From Cyclobacteriaceae bacterium (GTDB taxonomy: Bacteria; Bacteroidota; Bacteroidia; Cytophagales; Cyclobacteriaceae), in NCBI GenBank assembly GCA_019638235.1, contig JAHBUE010000001.1:2280492-2344491 (forward strand): a stretch of DNA of 64,000 nt. The letters run 5' to 3'. The notes beneath the pieces were generated by a model. It saw only the letters and a program-made list of their open reading frames with translations, did not search any database and was not told where the DNA came from. Shown here piece by piece: positions 26,784 to 35,016 of the stretch. The translations under genes and the position numbers were made by a program. Position 1 is the first letter of the stretch; each line of letters begins with the position of its first letter.

Positions 26784-27568
26784 GGCTTGAAAATATTTTC
26801 TTCCCGGCTTGGATAATTCTCCCTATGCATCAGGTCGGCTACATCGGTAAGCAACGTGAGCTTGCCGCCATAAGTAGCTTCTAAGTTTTGCGCAGTAAAA
26901 GTTGTATCGGTAGGGCCTGCTGCAACCAACCGTGTATTTAACATTACTACCCAATCGAAATACTGACTTACCGATTGCAGGTCGTGGTGAACTACGATTA
27001 CCGTTTTTTTCTGGTCGGTCATTTCGCGCAACAGCGTAACAATTGCTTTTTCGGTAGCGGCATCCACACCGGCAAAAGGTTCATCCATAAAATACAGGTC
27101 GGCTTGTTGGGCAAGGGCGCGCGCCAGGAAGGTGCGCTGTTGCTGCCCGCCCGATAGCTGCGATATCTGCCGGTTAATAAAACCTTCCATGCCTACTTTC
27201 TTTATGCAGTCCATGGCTACATCCTTATCGGCTTTGCGCGGGCGTTTGAACAAACCAAGTTTTGCATAACGCCCCATTAGCACTACATCAAGCACCGAGG
27301 CGGGAAAATCCCAATCGACAGACTCGCGTTGCGGCACATAACTTATGCGTTCGCGAACATCTTCCAATGGTTTGTCGAACATCCGCACGTAACCACTGCT
27401 TAATGGTAAAATGCCCATGGCAGCTTTGATAAGCGTTGACTTACCTGCTCCGTTCGGGCCGATAACGCCCACGAGTTGTCCTTGCGGAATCATCAGGTCG
27501 ATATTCCACAATACTGGTTTGCGGTCGAATGCTACGGTGAGGTCATGTATTTCAAGTGCGGTATTCAT
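26780..27568 (-). CDS. Metal ABC transporter ATP-binding protein
   Basis: A 262-residue ATPase of the Mn/Zn/Fe importer. Walker A GPNGAGKST, signature LSGGQQQRTFLARAL, Walker B LYFMDEPFAG and the switch histidine in VIVVHHDLQS are intact. It powers import through the two permeases encoded downstream. Its stop and the permease start overlap by ATGA; 15 bp separate it from the binding-protein gene. Confidence 0.95.
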   Translation of the reverse strand: MNTALEIHDLTVAFDRKPVLWNIDLMIPQGQLVGVIGPNGAGKSTLIKAAMGILPLSSGYVRMFDKPLEDVRERISYVPQRESVDWDFPASVLDVVLMGRYAKLGLFKRPRKADKDVAMDCIKKVGMEGFINRQISQLSGGQQQRTFLARALAQQADLYFMDEPFAGVDAATEKAIVTLLREMTDQKKTVIVVHHDLQSVSQYFDWVVMLNTRLVAAGPTDTTFTAQNLEATYGGKLTLLTDVADLMHRENYPSREENIFKP

Positions 27569-27583
27569 GCGCTGATTTGTTTC

Positions 27584-28501
27584 TTATCTCAATGCCTCGG
27601 TAATTGTTTTAACATTGGTGTGTACCATACCTATGTACGTGCCTTCCGGTGTTCCGGCTTCGCCCATCGCATCCGAATACAGGTTGCCGCCAATGGCTAC
27701 TTCCCATTTTTTCTTTCTGCAACCTTCCTGCACCGCTTCAATTGATTTTGGTGAAATAGACGACTCAACAAAAATTGCTTTGATTTTTCTTTTTATAATG
27801 AAGTCAACAAGTTCGGTAACATCGCGTAAGCCAAATTCAGCTACGGTTGATATTCCTTGCAGCCCACGCACGTCAATGTTGTAAGCACGCCCGAAATACG
27901 CGAAGGCATCGTGAGCTGTTATTAGTACACGTTGTTCTTCCGGTATGGTAAGCAATTGCTCTTTTACAGAACGATGAAGCGAATCAAGTTGCGATGAATA
28001 AATTTGCGTGGCTGAATCATAATACGATTTATGTTCCGGGTCTGTTTTATTCATGTACGTGTGAATGGCGTTTACCGCTTCCATCCACAGGCTAACATCA
28101 AACCAGATGTGTGGGTCGGTTATTCCTTTAAAACCTTCAGCTTCTAATAAAATGCTATCGGGCAGGGCAGAGGCCACAGCAAACACAGGCTTTGTTCGCG
28201 AAAGTTTTTTCAACACTTCGCCCATTTTTCCTTCTAAGTGCAGACCGTTATAAAACACAATGTCGGCTTCCGTTAATTTTTTCAGGTCGCCTTGCGTGGC
28301 CTTATATAAATGTGGGTCAACACCGGGGCCCATGAGTGCCTCAACAGTTGCATGGTTGCCCACAATGTTTTGCACGGCATCGCGAATCATGCCGGTAGTG
28401 GTAACGATTTTTAACGCTTGCTTTTCTTGTGTTTCCGGTTTAGATGTGCAGGCCGAAAAGAATACAACTCCAAATAATAATATGATTAATACACGTATCA
28501 T
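27584..28501 (-). CDS. Metal ABC transporter substrate-binding lipoprotein (TroA/MntC/ZnuA family)
   Basis: A 305-residue lipoprotein (lipobox VFFSAC) of the cluster A-I metal-binding proteins. Conserved ligand regions are VDPHLYK (first His), NGLHLEG, TAHDAFAYFGRAY (third His) and a C-terminal acidic loop GNLYSDAMGEAG. The His-rich loop typical of zinc-specific ZnuA is absent, which leans towards manganese or iron, but metal choice is not certain from sequence. It overlaps the regulator gene by 4 bp. Confidence 0.93.
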   Translation of the reverse strand: MIRVLIILLFGVVFFSACTSKPETQEKQALKIVTTTGMIRDAVQNIVGNHATVEALMGPGVDPHLYKATQGDLKKLTEADIVFYNGLHLEGKMGEVLKKLSRTKPVFAVASALPDSILLEAEGFKGITDPHIWFDVSLWMEAVNAIHTYMNKTDPEHKSYYDSATQIYSSQLDSLHRSVKEQLLTIPEEQRVLITAHDAFAYFGRAYNIDVRGLQGISTVAEFGLRDVTELVDFIIKRKIKAIFVESSISPKSIEAVQEGCRKKKWEVAIGGNLYSDAMGEAGTPEGTYIGMVHTNVKTITEALR

Positions 28502-29151
28502 TCTGTTACCAATATGTTTTCACTTGCCTCTTTCGAGATATACACTTTTTTCTTTCCGTCAATCATAATTTCGATTGAGCCGTCAAATTCCATTCGCTCC
28601 AATATCTGTACGGTTGCCCCTATGTAAATACCAATCTTGCTCAGGTAGTCAAGGAAGGATTGCGAACTGTTTTTTACAGCGCGTGCCACAGTCTTCTTTT
28701 TTGTGGCTTCCGCTAATGGTATTTGCCGCGATACATGAAATTTTCCATGCTTATCGGGTATGGGGTGTCCGTGTGGGTCGGCAGCCGGATAGCCAAGAAA
28801 CTCATCGAGCTTTTCAATTAACAAAGGCGACTGAATATGTTCAAGTTGTTCGGCTACGTCATGCACCTGCCCCCAATCGAAGCCAAGTTTTTCTACCAAA
28901 AAGGTTTCCCATAGCCGGTGTTTGCGTATGATAGTAAGCGCTTCCGATTTACCATGTTTGGTAACTTTAACGCCATAGTATTTTTCGTAGGTTATCAGGT
29001 TTTTAACAGCCAATTTTTTCACCATATCGGTAACGGATGCAGGACGGGTTTGTATCGACTCTGCAATTTCGTTGGTGAGTACGGACTTGGTGCCGCCATC
29101 GGATAGATGGTAGATGGCTTTGAGGTAGTTTTCTTCTGTCAGGCTAAGCAT
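28498..29151 (-). CDS. DtxR/MntR family metal-dependent transcriptional repressor
   Basis: A 217-residue repressor and first gene of the metal operon. It has the winged helix (1-65; TEENYLKAIYHLSD, TRPASVTDMVKKL), the metal-binding and dimer domain (about 70-140; HRLWETFLVEKLG, EQLEHIQSPLLIEKL) and a C-terminal FeoA/SH3-like domain (about 150-217). The long form with the SH3 domain is nearer to DtxR/IdeR/TroR than to short MntR. With metal bound it would sit on the palindrome 34 bp before its own start and shut the whole operon. Perr-type alternatives are not suggested. Confidence 0.93.
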   Translation of the reverse strand: MLSLTEENYLKAIYHLSDGGTKSVLTNEIAESIQTRPASVTDMVKKLAVKNLITYEKYYGVKVTKHGKSEALTIIRKHRLWETFLVEKLGFDWGQVHDVAEQLEHIQSPLLIEKLDEFLGYPAADPHGHPIPDKHGKFHVSRQIPLAEATKKKTVARAVKNSSQSFLDYLSKIGIYIGATVQILERMEFDGSIEIMIDGKKKVYISKEASENILVTE

Positions 29152-29171
29152 ACGTTATGGGTAACGATATG

Positions 29172-29179
29172 CAAAGTTA
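29172..29179 (-). promoter_or_regulatory. -7 box TAACTTTG of the metal-import operon
   Basis: On the minus strand TAACTTTG exactly fits TAnnTTTG, 20 bp before the repressor ATG, with the palindromic operator starting five bases upstream of it. Confidence 0.65.
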
Positions 29180-29184
29180 TAAAG

Positions 29185-29200
29185 TTTAGGTTAACCTAAA
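29185..29200. promoter_or_regulatory. DtxR-type operator palindrome TTTAGGTTAACCTAAA
   Basis: A perfect 16-bp palindrome. Its TTAGGTTA half matches the half-site of DtxR/IdeR boxes. Its position between the -33 and -7 regions of the operon promoter is what a metal-responsive repressor would use. I saw no second copy in the window. Confidence 0.75.
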
Positions 29201-29219
29201 AAAATATTTAGATTGTTTA

Positions 29220-30341
29220 TTATTCCAGTAAACCCATCAGGGCTGAAACGTCATTATCAAAGTACAATTCAGGATTATTTTCAGATAATTTGAAGCTTTT
29301 CATATTGGATATTAATTCCTGATAATCAATTGGTTGATGCAAAATAATTCCAGCGTTATGTTGCTCTACAAGGTTGTGTGATTCGGCATTGTGGGAAATC
29401 AGGACGGGAAGATTAAGCCCGATATATTCGTATAGTTTGGTAGGAATGGAGCAAGCCGTACTGAGGTTAGGCGGGTACCAGATAATACCAAAATCCGCCC
29501 GATTCACTTCCTGTAAAATAGCATCGTGCGGCAACGGTCGCTCGCTTGCCAGTAACCTGATGAAAGAATCTTGTTGGGCTAACTCCTGCAACTTTTTAAA
29601 AGTTATAGCGGATGCACAGTGCCCGATTATGGTTAATGTAAATGACACATCGAGCCTATGCAGCTCTTTAGCCAGTTCAATGGCGTGGAATACCCCGGTA
29701 GTTTCGGCCAGCGTTCCGCTGAATAGCAACCGGGAATATCCTGTTTGTTCGTTTTTCCTGAATTGTTCGGCTACTGCATGGGTGATTTTATTCTCTAATA
29801 CAATACAAGGTCGTGCAAAGCGCAACTCCTGTTCATATCCTTTTTCGGCCAACAGGTAGGTTGCAATAACCGGGCGCAGCAAATATTCTTTTAACCGCAC
29901 CCAACAGGCCAACAGAAAGCGCAACCCGGCAGGAAAGGCTTCCGTAAAGCGGATGTTCCGGTAATAGTTTTCCTGCATGTCATACAGCACCGTGCAACCT
30001 GTAAACATTTTGCACCAAAAGGCCATGAGCAGCAATTCATGTGTTGCGATGATTAGGTATTTCGGTTTTAGTTTCAGTGCAATGAAAAAGGCCCTGAACG
30101 AAGCAAGGAATCTTGTGAGGCTAAGCCTGGAAAAAGGTTCTTCTGTAATAGGATGGAGGGTAATCCCGGAAACGGCAGTAATTTCTTTTGCTGTTGGAAA
30201 GCCGATAATGTGAACATCATGCCCAGCGTGTGCCAGCGAACCCCCGATTTTCTCAAACATTCGGGTTTCATCCACAGGTTTCAGCACCGATGCAATAACT
30301 ATTCTCCTGATTTTATTTACTTGCGGCAAATTGAAAAGCAA
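29220..30341 (-). CDS. GT4-type glycosyltransferase
   Basis: A 373-residue GT-B fold transferase. The N-terminal Rossmann half has RRIVIASVLKPVDETRMFEK and GSLAHAGHDVHIIG. The C-terminal half has the donor-site features LLFSGTLAETTGVFHAIELA, FTLTIIGHC, and the region FGIIWYPPNLSTACSIPTKL with YEYIGLNLPVLIS, where the family's nucleotide-sugar-binding Glu lies. Donor and acceptor cannot be told. The frame begins at a TTG; a start a few codons later is possible, but the first ATG (residue 28) would remove the first beta strand. It is divergent from dapD with only 21 bp between them and is not in a larger polysaccharide cluster. Confidence 0.8.
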   Translation of the reverse strand: MLFNLPQVNKIRRIVIASVLKPVDETRMFEKIGGSLAHAGHDVHIIGFPTAKEITAVSGITLHPITEEPFSRLSLTRFLASFRAFFIALKLKPKYLIIATHELLLMAFWCKMFTGCTVLYDMQENYYRNIRFTEAFPAGLRFLLACWVRLKEYLLRPVIATYLLAEKGYEQELRFARPCIVLENKITHAVAEQFRKNEQTGYSRLLFSGTLAETTGVFHAIELAKELHRLDVSFTLTIIGHCASAITFKKLQELAQQDSFIRLLASERPLPHDAILQEVNRADFGIIWYPPNLSTACSIPTKLYEYIGLNLPVLISHNAESHNLVEQHNAGIILHQPIDYQELISNMKSFKLSENNPELYFDNDVSALMGLLE

Positions 30342-30362
30342 TTATAAATCTTGCGTTAAAGT

Positions 30363-31175
30363 ATGGAATTAAAATCTATCATTGAAAAGACCTGGGAAGA
30401 CAGAACCTTATTGCAACAAGCCGACAACCAGGCTGCAATACGTTCCGTTATTGAAAAATTAGACAAAGGCGAATTGCGCGTAGCCGAACCAGCCGGGCAG
30501 GGTTGGCAGGTAAACGAGTGGATTAAAAAAGCCGTGATACTGTATTTCCCCATTCAGCAAATGGAAACGATTGAAGTGGGGCCGTTTGAGTTTCATGATA
30601 AGATTGCGCTAAAGAAAAATTACAAAGCGCTGGGCGTGCGTGTTGTGCCCCATGCCATTGCGCGTTACGGTGCGTATGTGAGTAAGGGCGTAATTATGAT
30701 GCCCTCGTATGTAAACATTGGCGCTTATGTAGATGAGGGCACGATGGTAGATACCTGGGCAACCGTTGGGAGTTGCGCCCAGATAGGCAAAAATGTTCAT
30801 CTAAGTGGGGGTGTAGGCATTGGCGGGGTGCTGGAGCCGGTACAGGCTGCACCTGTAATTATTGAAGATAACGCCTTCATCGGCTCACGCTGCATTGTTG
30901 TTGAGGGGGTGCGTGTAGGCAAAGAAGCCGTGCTGGGTGCAAACGTGGTGCTAACGGCCAGTTCAAAAATCATTGACGTTACCGGGTCGGATCCGGTTGA
31001 ATATAAAGGTTATGTTCCAGAGCGTTCGGTAGTTATACCGGGTTCGTACACCAAAAAATTCCCTGCCGGTGAATTTGCCGTTGGTTGTGCCCTTATTATC
31101 GGCAAACGCAAGGAGAGCACCGACAAGAAAACCTCGCTTAATGACGCCTTACGGGATAATAATGTGCCCGTTTAG
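30363..31175 (+). CDS. dapD: 2,3,4,5-tetrahydropyridine-2,6-dicarboxylate N-succinyltransferase
   Basis: A 270-residue cytosolic enzyme of the succinylase branch of lysine/diaminopimelate synthesis. The N-terminal helical domain (about 1-95) is followed by a left-handed beta helix of hexapeptide repeats (about 100-220: GAYVSKGVIMMPSYVNIGAY, DTWATVGSCAQIGKNVHLSG, GVGIGGVLEPVQ). The closing segment ERSVVIPGS is conserved. Full length for the family. No other lysine gene is adjacent. Confidence 0.96.
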   Translation: MELKSIIEKTWEDRTLLQQADNQAAIRSVIEKLDKGELRVAEPAGQGWQVNEWIKKAVILYFPIQQMETIEVGPFEFHDKIALKKNYKALGVRVVPHAIARYGAYVSKGVIMMPSYVNIGAYVDEGTMVDTWATVGSCAQIGKNVHLSGGVGIGGVLEPVQAAPVIIEDNAFIGSRCIVVEGVRVGKEAVLGANVVLTASSKIIDVTGSDPVEYKGYVPERSVVIPGSYTKKFPAGEFAVGCALIIGKRKESTDKKTSLNDALRDNNVPV

Positions 31176-31245
31176 CGTAAATTTCCCATAAAAATCTTTT
31201 TGGCACCGGGTTTGAAAGCATAATGTTCAGGAAATGGTTGTTTTT

Positions 31246-31253
31246 TAACTTTG
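31246..31253 (+). promoter_or_regulatory. -7 box TAACTTTG before the DUF3108 gene
   Basis: An exact TAnnTTTG match ends five bases before the chosen ATG at 31259, suggesting a leaderless transcript as for hrpB. It also argues against the earlier in-frame ATG at 31223, which lies upstream of the box. Confidence 0.5.
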
Positions 31254-31258
31254 TAGTT

Positions 31259-32074
31259 ATGCGTTTGTCTGGTTTAAGTATAGTTCTGTTCGCCTTGTTA
31301 ACGGCTTTCACAAAAAGCCAGGACGACATTTATCCATACGTTCCGAACAACAGCTTTGGAAAAGGGGAGGTGCTCGAGTATAGAATGAGCTATGGCATAT
31401 TTAATATCGGAAGGGGAAAGACCGTTATACACGATACCTATCATAAAATAAACGACCGCCATTGCTTTAAGGTAGATGTGTACGGAAGAACTACCGGCAT
31501 GGTAGATTGGGTTGCCGATGTAAACGACCAGTGGGGCGCCTATATCGATACGGTTGCGCTTGTTCCGCATATATCGTATCGTAAAATCAGGGAAGGGAAA
31601 TACAAAAAAGATGAGATTATAAACTTTGATCATACAAAAGGAAAAGTAGAGGCTAAGGTGCTGAACCAGAAAACCGGCCAGTACAAAGAGCCTTTGTATT
31701 ACGATGCCCCGCCCCAGGTGCGCGACCTGATTGCCGGGTTTATGTATATGCGCACGCAGGATTTCAGCAAAGTAAAAGTAAACGACACGATTGTTGTGAA
31801 GGGCTTCTTTGAGGATACGTTGTATGAGTTGAAAATCCTATACAAAGGCAAAGAAGTAGTAAAGACAAAGGCCGGAAAATTCAACTCCATTGTGCTGAAG
31901 CCCATCATGCCCGATAATAAAATGTTCAGCGGTGAAAACTCAATAACAGCCTGGTTCTCAGATGATAAAAACCGGATACCATTAAAAGTCAGCGCTAATA
32001 TGTTTATTGGCAGTGCCGGGGTAGAGCTTACCGGGTACAGTGGTCTGCGCAACCCCGTTAACCGGGTAAAATAG
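31259..32074 (+). CDS. Exported DUF3108 family protein
   Basis: A 271-residue periplasmic protein. The start at 31259 gives a clean signal peptide (MRLSGLSIVLFALLTAFTKS); an upstream ATG would add twelve residues with no benefit. The mature part is beta-rich and matches DUF3108: GEVLEYRMSYGIFNIGRGKT, DVNDQWGAYIDT, and the late segment SITAWFSDDKNRIPLKVSAN. Proteins of this kind are thought to sit in the periplasm, but the function is unknown. It stands alone between dapD and mscL. Confidence 0.82.
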   Translation: MRLSGLSIVLFALLTAFTKSQDDIYPYVPNNSFGKGEVLEYRMSYGIFNIGRGKTVIHDTYHKINDRHCFKVDVYGRTTGMVDWVADVNDQWGAYIDTVALVPHISYRKIREGKYKKDEIINFDHTKGKVEAKVLNQKTGQYKEPLYYDAPPQVRDLIAGFMYMRTQDFSKVKVNDTIVVKGFFEDTLYELKILYKGKEVVKTKAGKFNSIVLKPIMPDNKMFSGENSITAWFSDDKNRIPLKVSANMFIGSAGVELTGYSGLRNPVNRVK

Positions 32075-32097
32075 GTTAGCCATCCCGAATAAAAGAA

Positions 32098-32112
32098 CCG
32101 GCCTCCTGCCGG
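32098..32112 (+). terminator. Weak hairpin after the DUF3108 gene
   Basis: CCGGC-CTCCT-GCCGG, followed by eight A and later two T-rich runs. The stem is short and the T-tract is not directly after it, so this is only a possible terminator. Confidence 0.35.
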
Positions 32113-32176
32113 GAAAAAAAACTTTTTCGGTTTTTCTTTTTTTGTGATACTTGTACCGTATTAAACTTCAAGACCT

Positions 32177-32545
32177 ATGTTACAAGAATTCAAGAAATTT
32201 GCCATGCGTGGCAATGTAATTGACCTGGCCATTGGTGTGATCATCGGTGGCGCCTTTGGCAAAATTGTAAGCTCGTTAATTGACGATGTAATTACACCGC
32301 TTATTTTGAAACCCGCGTTAGATGCCGCTCAACTTGAGAATTTGAGCGAACTTACCATTTTTGGTACGGTAAAGTATGGTAACTTTTTAGCCGGTGTACT
32401 TAACTTTATTATCATTGCGTTTGTATTGTTTTTACTTGTAAAGGGTATTAACGCTACCAAGAAGAAAGAAGAGGCCGCTGCCCCGCCAGCACCCCCGGCC
32501 GACATTCAGTTGTTGACCGAAATCAGGGATTTGCTGAAGAAATAA
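32177..32545 (+). CDS. mscL: Large-conductance mechanosensitive channel
   Basis: A 122-residue channel that opens under hypo-osmotic stress. The N-terminal amphipathic helix [20 protein letters not shown], the pore helix [20 protein letters not shown] with its conserved Gly/Ala face, a second helix ([17 protein letters not shown]) and a charged cytosolic bundle are all in place. The usual length is 120-150 residues. Confidence 0.97.
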   Translation: MLQEFKKFAMRGNVIDLAIGVIIGGAFGKIVSSLIDDVITPLILKPALDAAQLENLSELTIFGTVKYGNFLAGVLNFIIIAFVLFLLVKGINATKKKEEAAAPPAPPADIQLLTEIRDLLKK

Positions 32546-32579
32546 GTAATCCGGTATTTTGGTATTGAGTATTTCTCAT

Positions 32580-32608
32580 ACAGGCGCAGGCACTATGCTT
32601 GCGCCTGT
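32580..32608 (+). terminator. Intrinsic terminator after mscL
   Basis: ACAGGCGCAGGC and GCTTGCGCCTGT form a 12-bp stem with one G-T pair and a 5-nt loop, followed by GTTGTTTATG. It lies between convergent mscL and the end of the PUL 2 operon and could serve both. Confidence 0.75.
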
Positions 32609-32710
32609 GTTGTTTATGCATAAATCCAGCAAAGAGTTTATGAATTTGTTGCTTAGGAGGATTTTAAACTTAACATAATATAAATTATATAACTAACTTG
32701 TGGGGTTGAG

Positions 32711-33913
32711 TTACTCGACAATCTCCAGCCAAAAAAAGCGAGGGCGGTACATGTGCGGATACTTCAAAATATCATTAAAGTAATCGAGTGAAATAGTGTT
32801 GTAGCTGATCAATAGCTTATTCTCGTGCGATAATACCGGATGTGCTTTCGCATTGTAAGGAATGATTCCAGGTGGGTCTGACACTTCCGGAACTTTCCAT
32901 ATTTTTTGGAGCGGGCCAAACGGGCCGACCGGACTTTCACCAATCCTGATAGCGGTATGGTCGCCTATCCCATCAGCCTGAAACACCAGCAGGTATCTTC
33001 CGTCTTTCAGCGGTGTAAGGCTAAGTTCATTTGAAACCCGATCGGTAACGGGTTTGACATTTTCCATGTTTGTATCCCATGCTGCTCCATTCCAAAATCG
33101 CCACGCAGCAATATCTTTAATCCGGGCAGGCTTAACACGCGCAACTACTAATTGTTTGTTCGGGTCAAGCAATCCATATATATATAGATACCCGTCAGGA
33201 TTAGGGGCACCTGCTGCTTTTGTGTTCACAAATATCCCCGAACCAAAAGTTCCTGCCCCTACTCCTTCTATAGTAAGATATAATGGCATATCAATTTGCG
33301 ATTGTTCTGAAAAAGGCTTGCCGGCTGGAACAGTAATGAGTGTTACGCCCGTCAGTTCAAAATCCCAGGATGCCTCACTGTTATCAATTGTACGGTAGCC
33401 AAATATATTAATGGAGTTATTATCTTCCTGGTTTACAAAACCATCGCCAAACCAGTAATATTCTTTTGGTTGGCTATCGGGAGTATTCGGGTCGAAAAAA
33501 TTTGCAGGTTTACCATCCTTATCCTGATTGTAAAAGATTCTCACGGTTGCATCAGATGGGTTTAATGACGTAACCCACGCAAATGAATTATTAATCATTT
33601 TAAAATCTTTTACACTGGAATCCCCGATTACAGTACCCGTCATCGTATCTGAGAAATACATGAGCACAGAATCTTTTGCTCCTGCGCCAACAGATTCATC
33701 TCCACTCAATGTCATTGCGAAAATACCATCAGCACCAAACCAACCTTCGTTTCGGTAAAACATATCCGTCCATTCGGGAGCAACTTTCACATTGTAGCTC
33801 ACAAGCGTATCGGCTTTTGGTGATGAGGGTTCTTTCCCGGATGGATTGCAGGCTGCTGCCAGAATCAAAAGTAAAAGTACAGGGTACAGGTATTTAAAAT
33901 TTTTCATAGTCAT
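32711..33913 (-). CDS. DUF4185/DUF5005-like beta-propeller lipoprotein (PUL 2, paralogue 1)
   Basis: A 400-residue lipoprotein (lipobox LAAAC) and the last gene of the PUL 2 operon. Like its two paralogues it begins with a 'W-GADG-Y---L--G---V--F-D' block (EGWFGADGIFAMTLSG), carries YYWFGDGFV in the middle, and ends with the LLISYN block followed by YRPRFFWLEI. The repeating beta pattern suggests a five-bladed propeller such as in GH43/GH32 or DUF4185 proteins. No catalytic triad is assigned. It may bind or cut the PUL 2 glycan at the surface. The start overlaps the neighbouring gene by ATGA. Confidence 0.7.
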   Translation of the reverse strand: MTMKNFKYLYPVLLLLILAAACNPSGKEPSSPKADTLVSYNVKVAPEWTDMFYRNEGWFGADGIFAMTLSGDESVGAGAKDSVLMYFSDTMTGTVIGDSSVKDFKMINNSFAWVTSLNPSDATVRIFYNQDKDGKPANFFDPNTPDSQPKEYYWFGDGFVNQEDNNSINIFGYRTIDNSEASWDFELTGVTLITVPAGKPFSEQSQIDMPLYLTIEGVGAGTFGSGIFVNTKAAGAPNPDGYLYIYGLLDPNKQLVVARVKPARIKDIAAWRFWNGAAWDTNMENVKPVTDRVSNELSLTPLKDGRYLLVFQADGIGDHTAIRIGESPVGPFGPLQKIWKVPEVSDPPGIIPYNAKAHPVLSHENKLLISYNTISLDYFNDILKYPHMYRPRFFWLEIVE

Positions 33914-35016
33914 GGAGTTTTACGCCAACCACCAATCCGCACAAAGTATGGCCGGTAATTGTCAGCACTTGTTAAAAGATCACTGAAATTAAAACTGTTT
34001 ATGTTATAAGATATCAATAAGGAGTCAGAATAGATATGATCGTGCGCGAAAGCATTATAGGTAAAAATATTGCCTCCAGTTTCGGGTGTACAATAAACTG
34101 TTCGCGTATTGGAATATGGGCCTTCTGGTGATGACGCATTCAACAGGTAAATCTCTTTTCCAAAAAAATTATTCTGCGTCAGGAAGTAGTAAACACCATC
34201 TCTTTTGAAAACAGAAAACTGTTCGGATACACCATTATATATAACACCCGCATCACTAACATCGGCACTCCAGTTTTCAGTGCCATCGTAGTATTCCCAG
34301 GTGTCGGTCAAATCTGCGTTTGTTCTGGCAACATATAGTTGCTTGCCACTTGCACTTGAATGCACACCATAAACATACGTGTAGTCATCATCTTCAAGTA
34401 AGGCTGCACCCCATGATATAGAAGGGTCATCAAACAACCGTTCTGTACTCTCAACGGCAAGTGTTTCAATGTTAAGTGTAAATAGATCAATAGATGTTCT
34501 GAAAAAATCCCACATACCTCCCCCATCCGTGCCAAAGCCATGCATGAACAGGTAAATTTTTCCATTCGCTACCGTAGCATCTCCTGGCCAATACCAATCG
34601 TTAGGCTCAGGCGGTTTTGCAAAGGCATCAGGATTTGCCGGGGTTCCACCATGATAGGTTGTCATTGTGGAACCCTCCTGCAATACCAACGAGTTGTTAA
34701 TCAGCCTGAAAGATGGACGACTTCGATCTGCATTAACCTGGTCAATGAAGGTGTCGCCAAACATCCATAGTGTTTTACCGTTTTTTAAATCCACTGAGTA
34801 GGTCGCATCAGCTCCTGTCCACCCGGTGCTCCTGGTAAAGAGTTTTATGTAGGTTGAATCTCTGCACACATAAACGCTTTCGTGCCAACAGGTACTTTGC
34901 TCGCACACTATTGGTTCTTCCGGTTCAGGCTCTTCAGGAATGATTGTAGGCTCGGGGTCTTCCTTACAGGCGAAGCACAAAATCAAAACCGGAATTATCG
35001 TTCTAAGGAATTTCAT
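33910..35016 (-). CDS. DUF4185-like beta-propeller lipoprotein (PUL 2, paralogue 2)
   Basis: A 368-residue lipoprotein (lipobox ILCFAC) with a Pro/Glu stalk (EEPEPEEPIVCEQ). Domain marks are STGWTGADATYSVDLKNGKT then LWMFGDTFI, WYWPGDATVANGKIYLFMHG, QFSVFKRDGVYYFLTQ, and LLISYNINSFNFSDLL near the C-terminus. The FGDTF block is the hallmark of DUF4185. It lies between a GH92-esterase gene and a paralogue, each overlapping by 4 bp, so the three are translated together. Two cysteine pairs in the stalk (CEQSTC) are unusual and could form a disulphide. Confidence 0.72.
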   Translation of the reverse strand: MKFLRTIIPVLILCFACKEDPEPTIIPEEPEPEEPIVCEQSTCWHESVYVCRDSTYIKLFTRSTGWTGADATYSVDLKNGKTLWMFGDTFIDQVNADRSRPSFRLINNSLVLQEGSTMTTYHGGTPANPDAFAKPPEPNDWYWPGDATVANGKIYLFMHGFGTDGGGMWDFFRTSIDLFTLNIETLAVESTERLFDDPSISWGAALLEDDDYTYVYGVHSSASGKQLYVARTNADLTDTWEYYDGTENWSADVSDAGVIYNGVSEQFSVFKRDGVYYFLTQNNFFGKEIYLLNASSPEGPYSNTRTVYCTPETGGNIFTYNAFAHDHIYSDSLLISYNINSFNFSDLLTSADNYRPYFVRIGGWRKTP

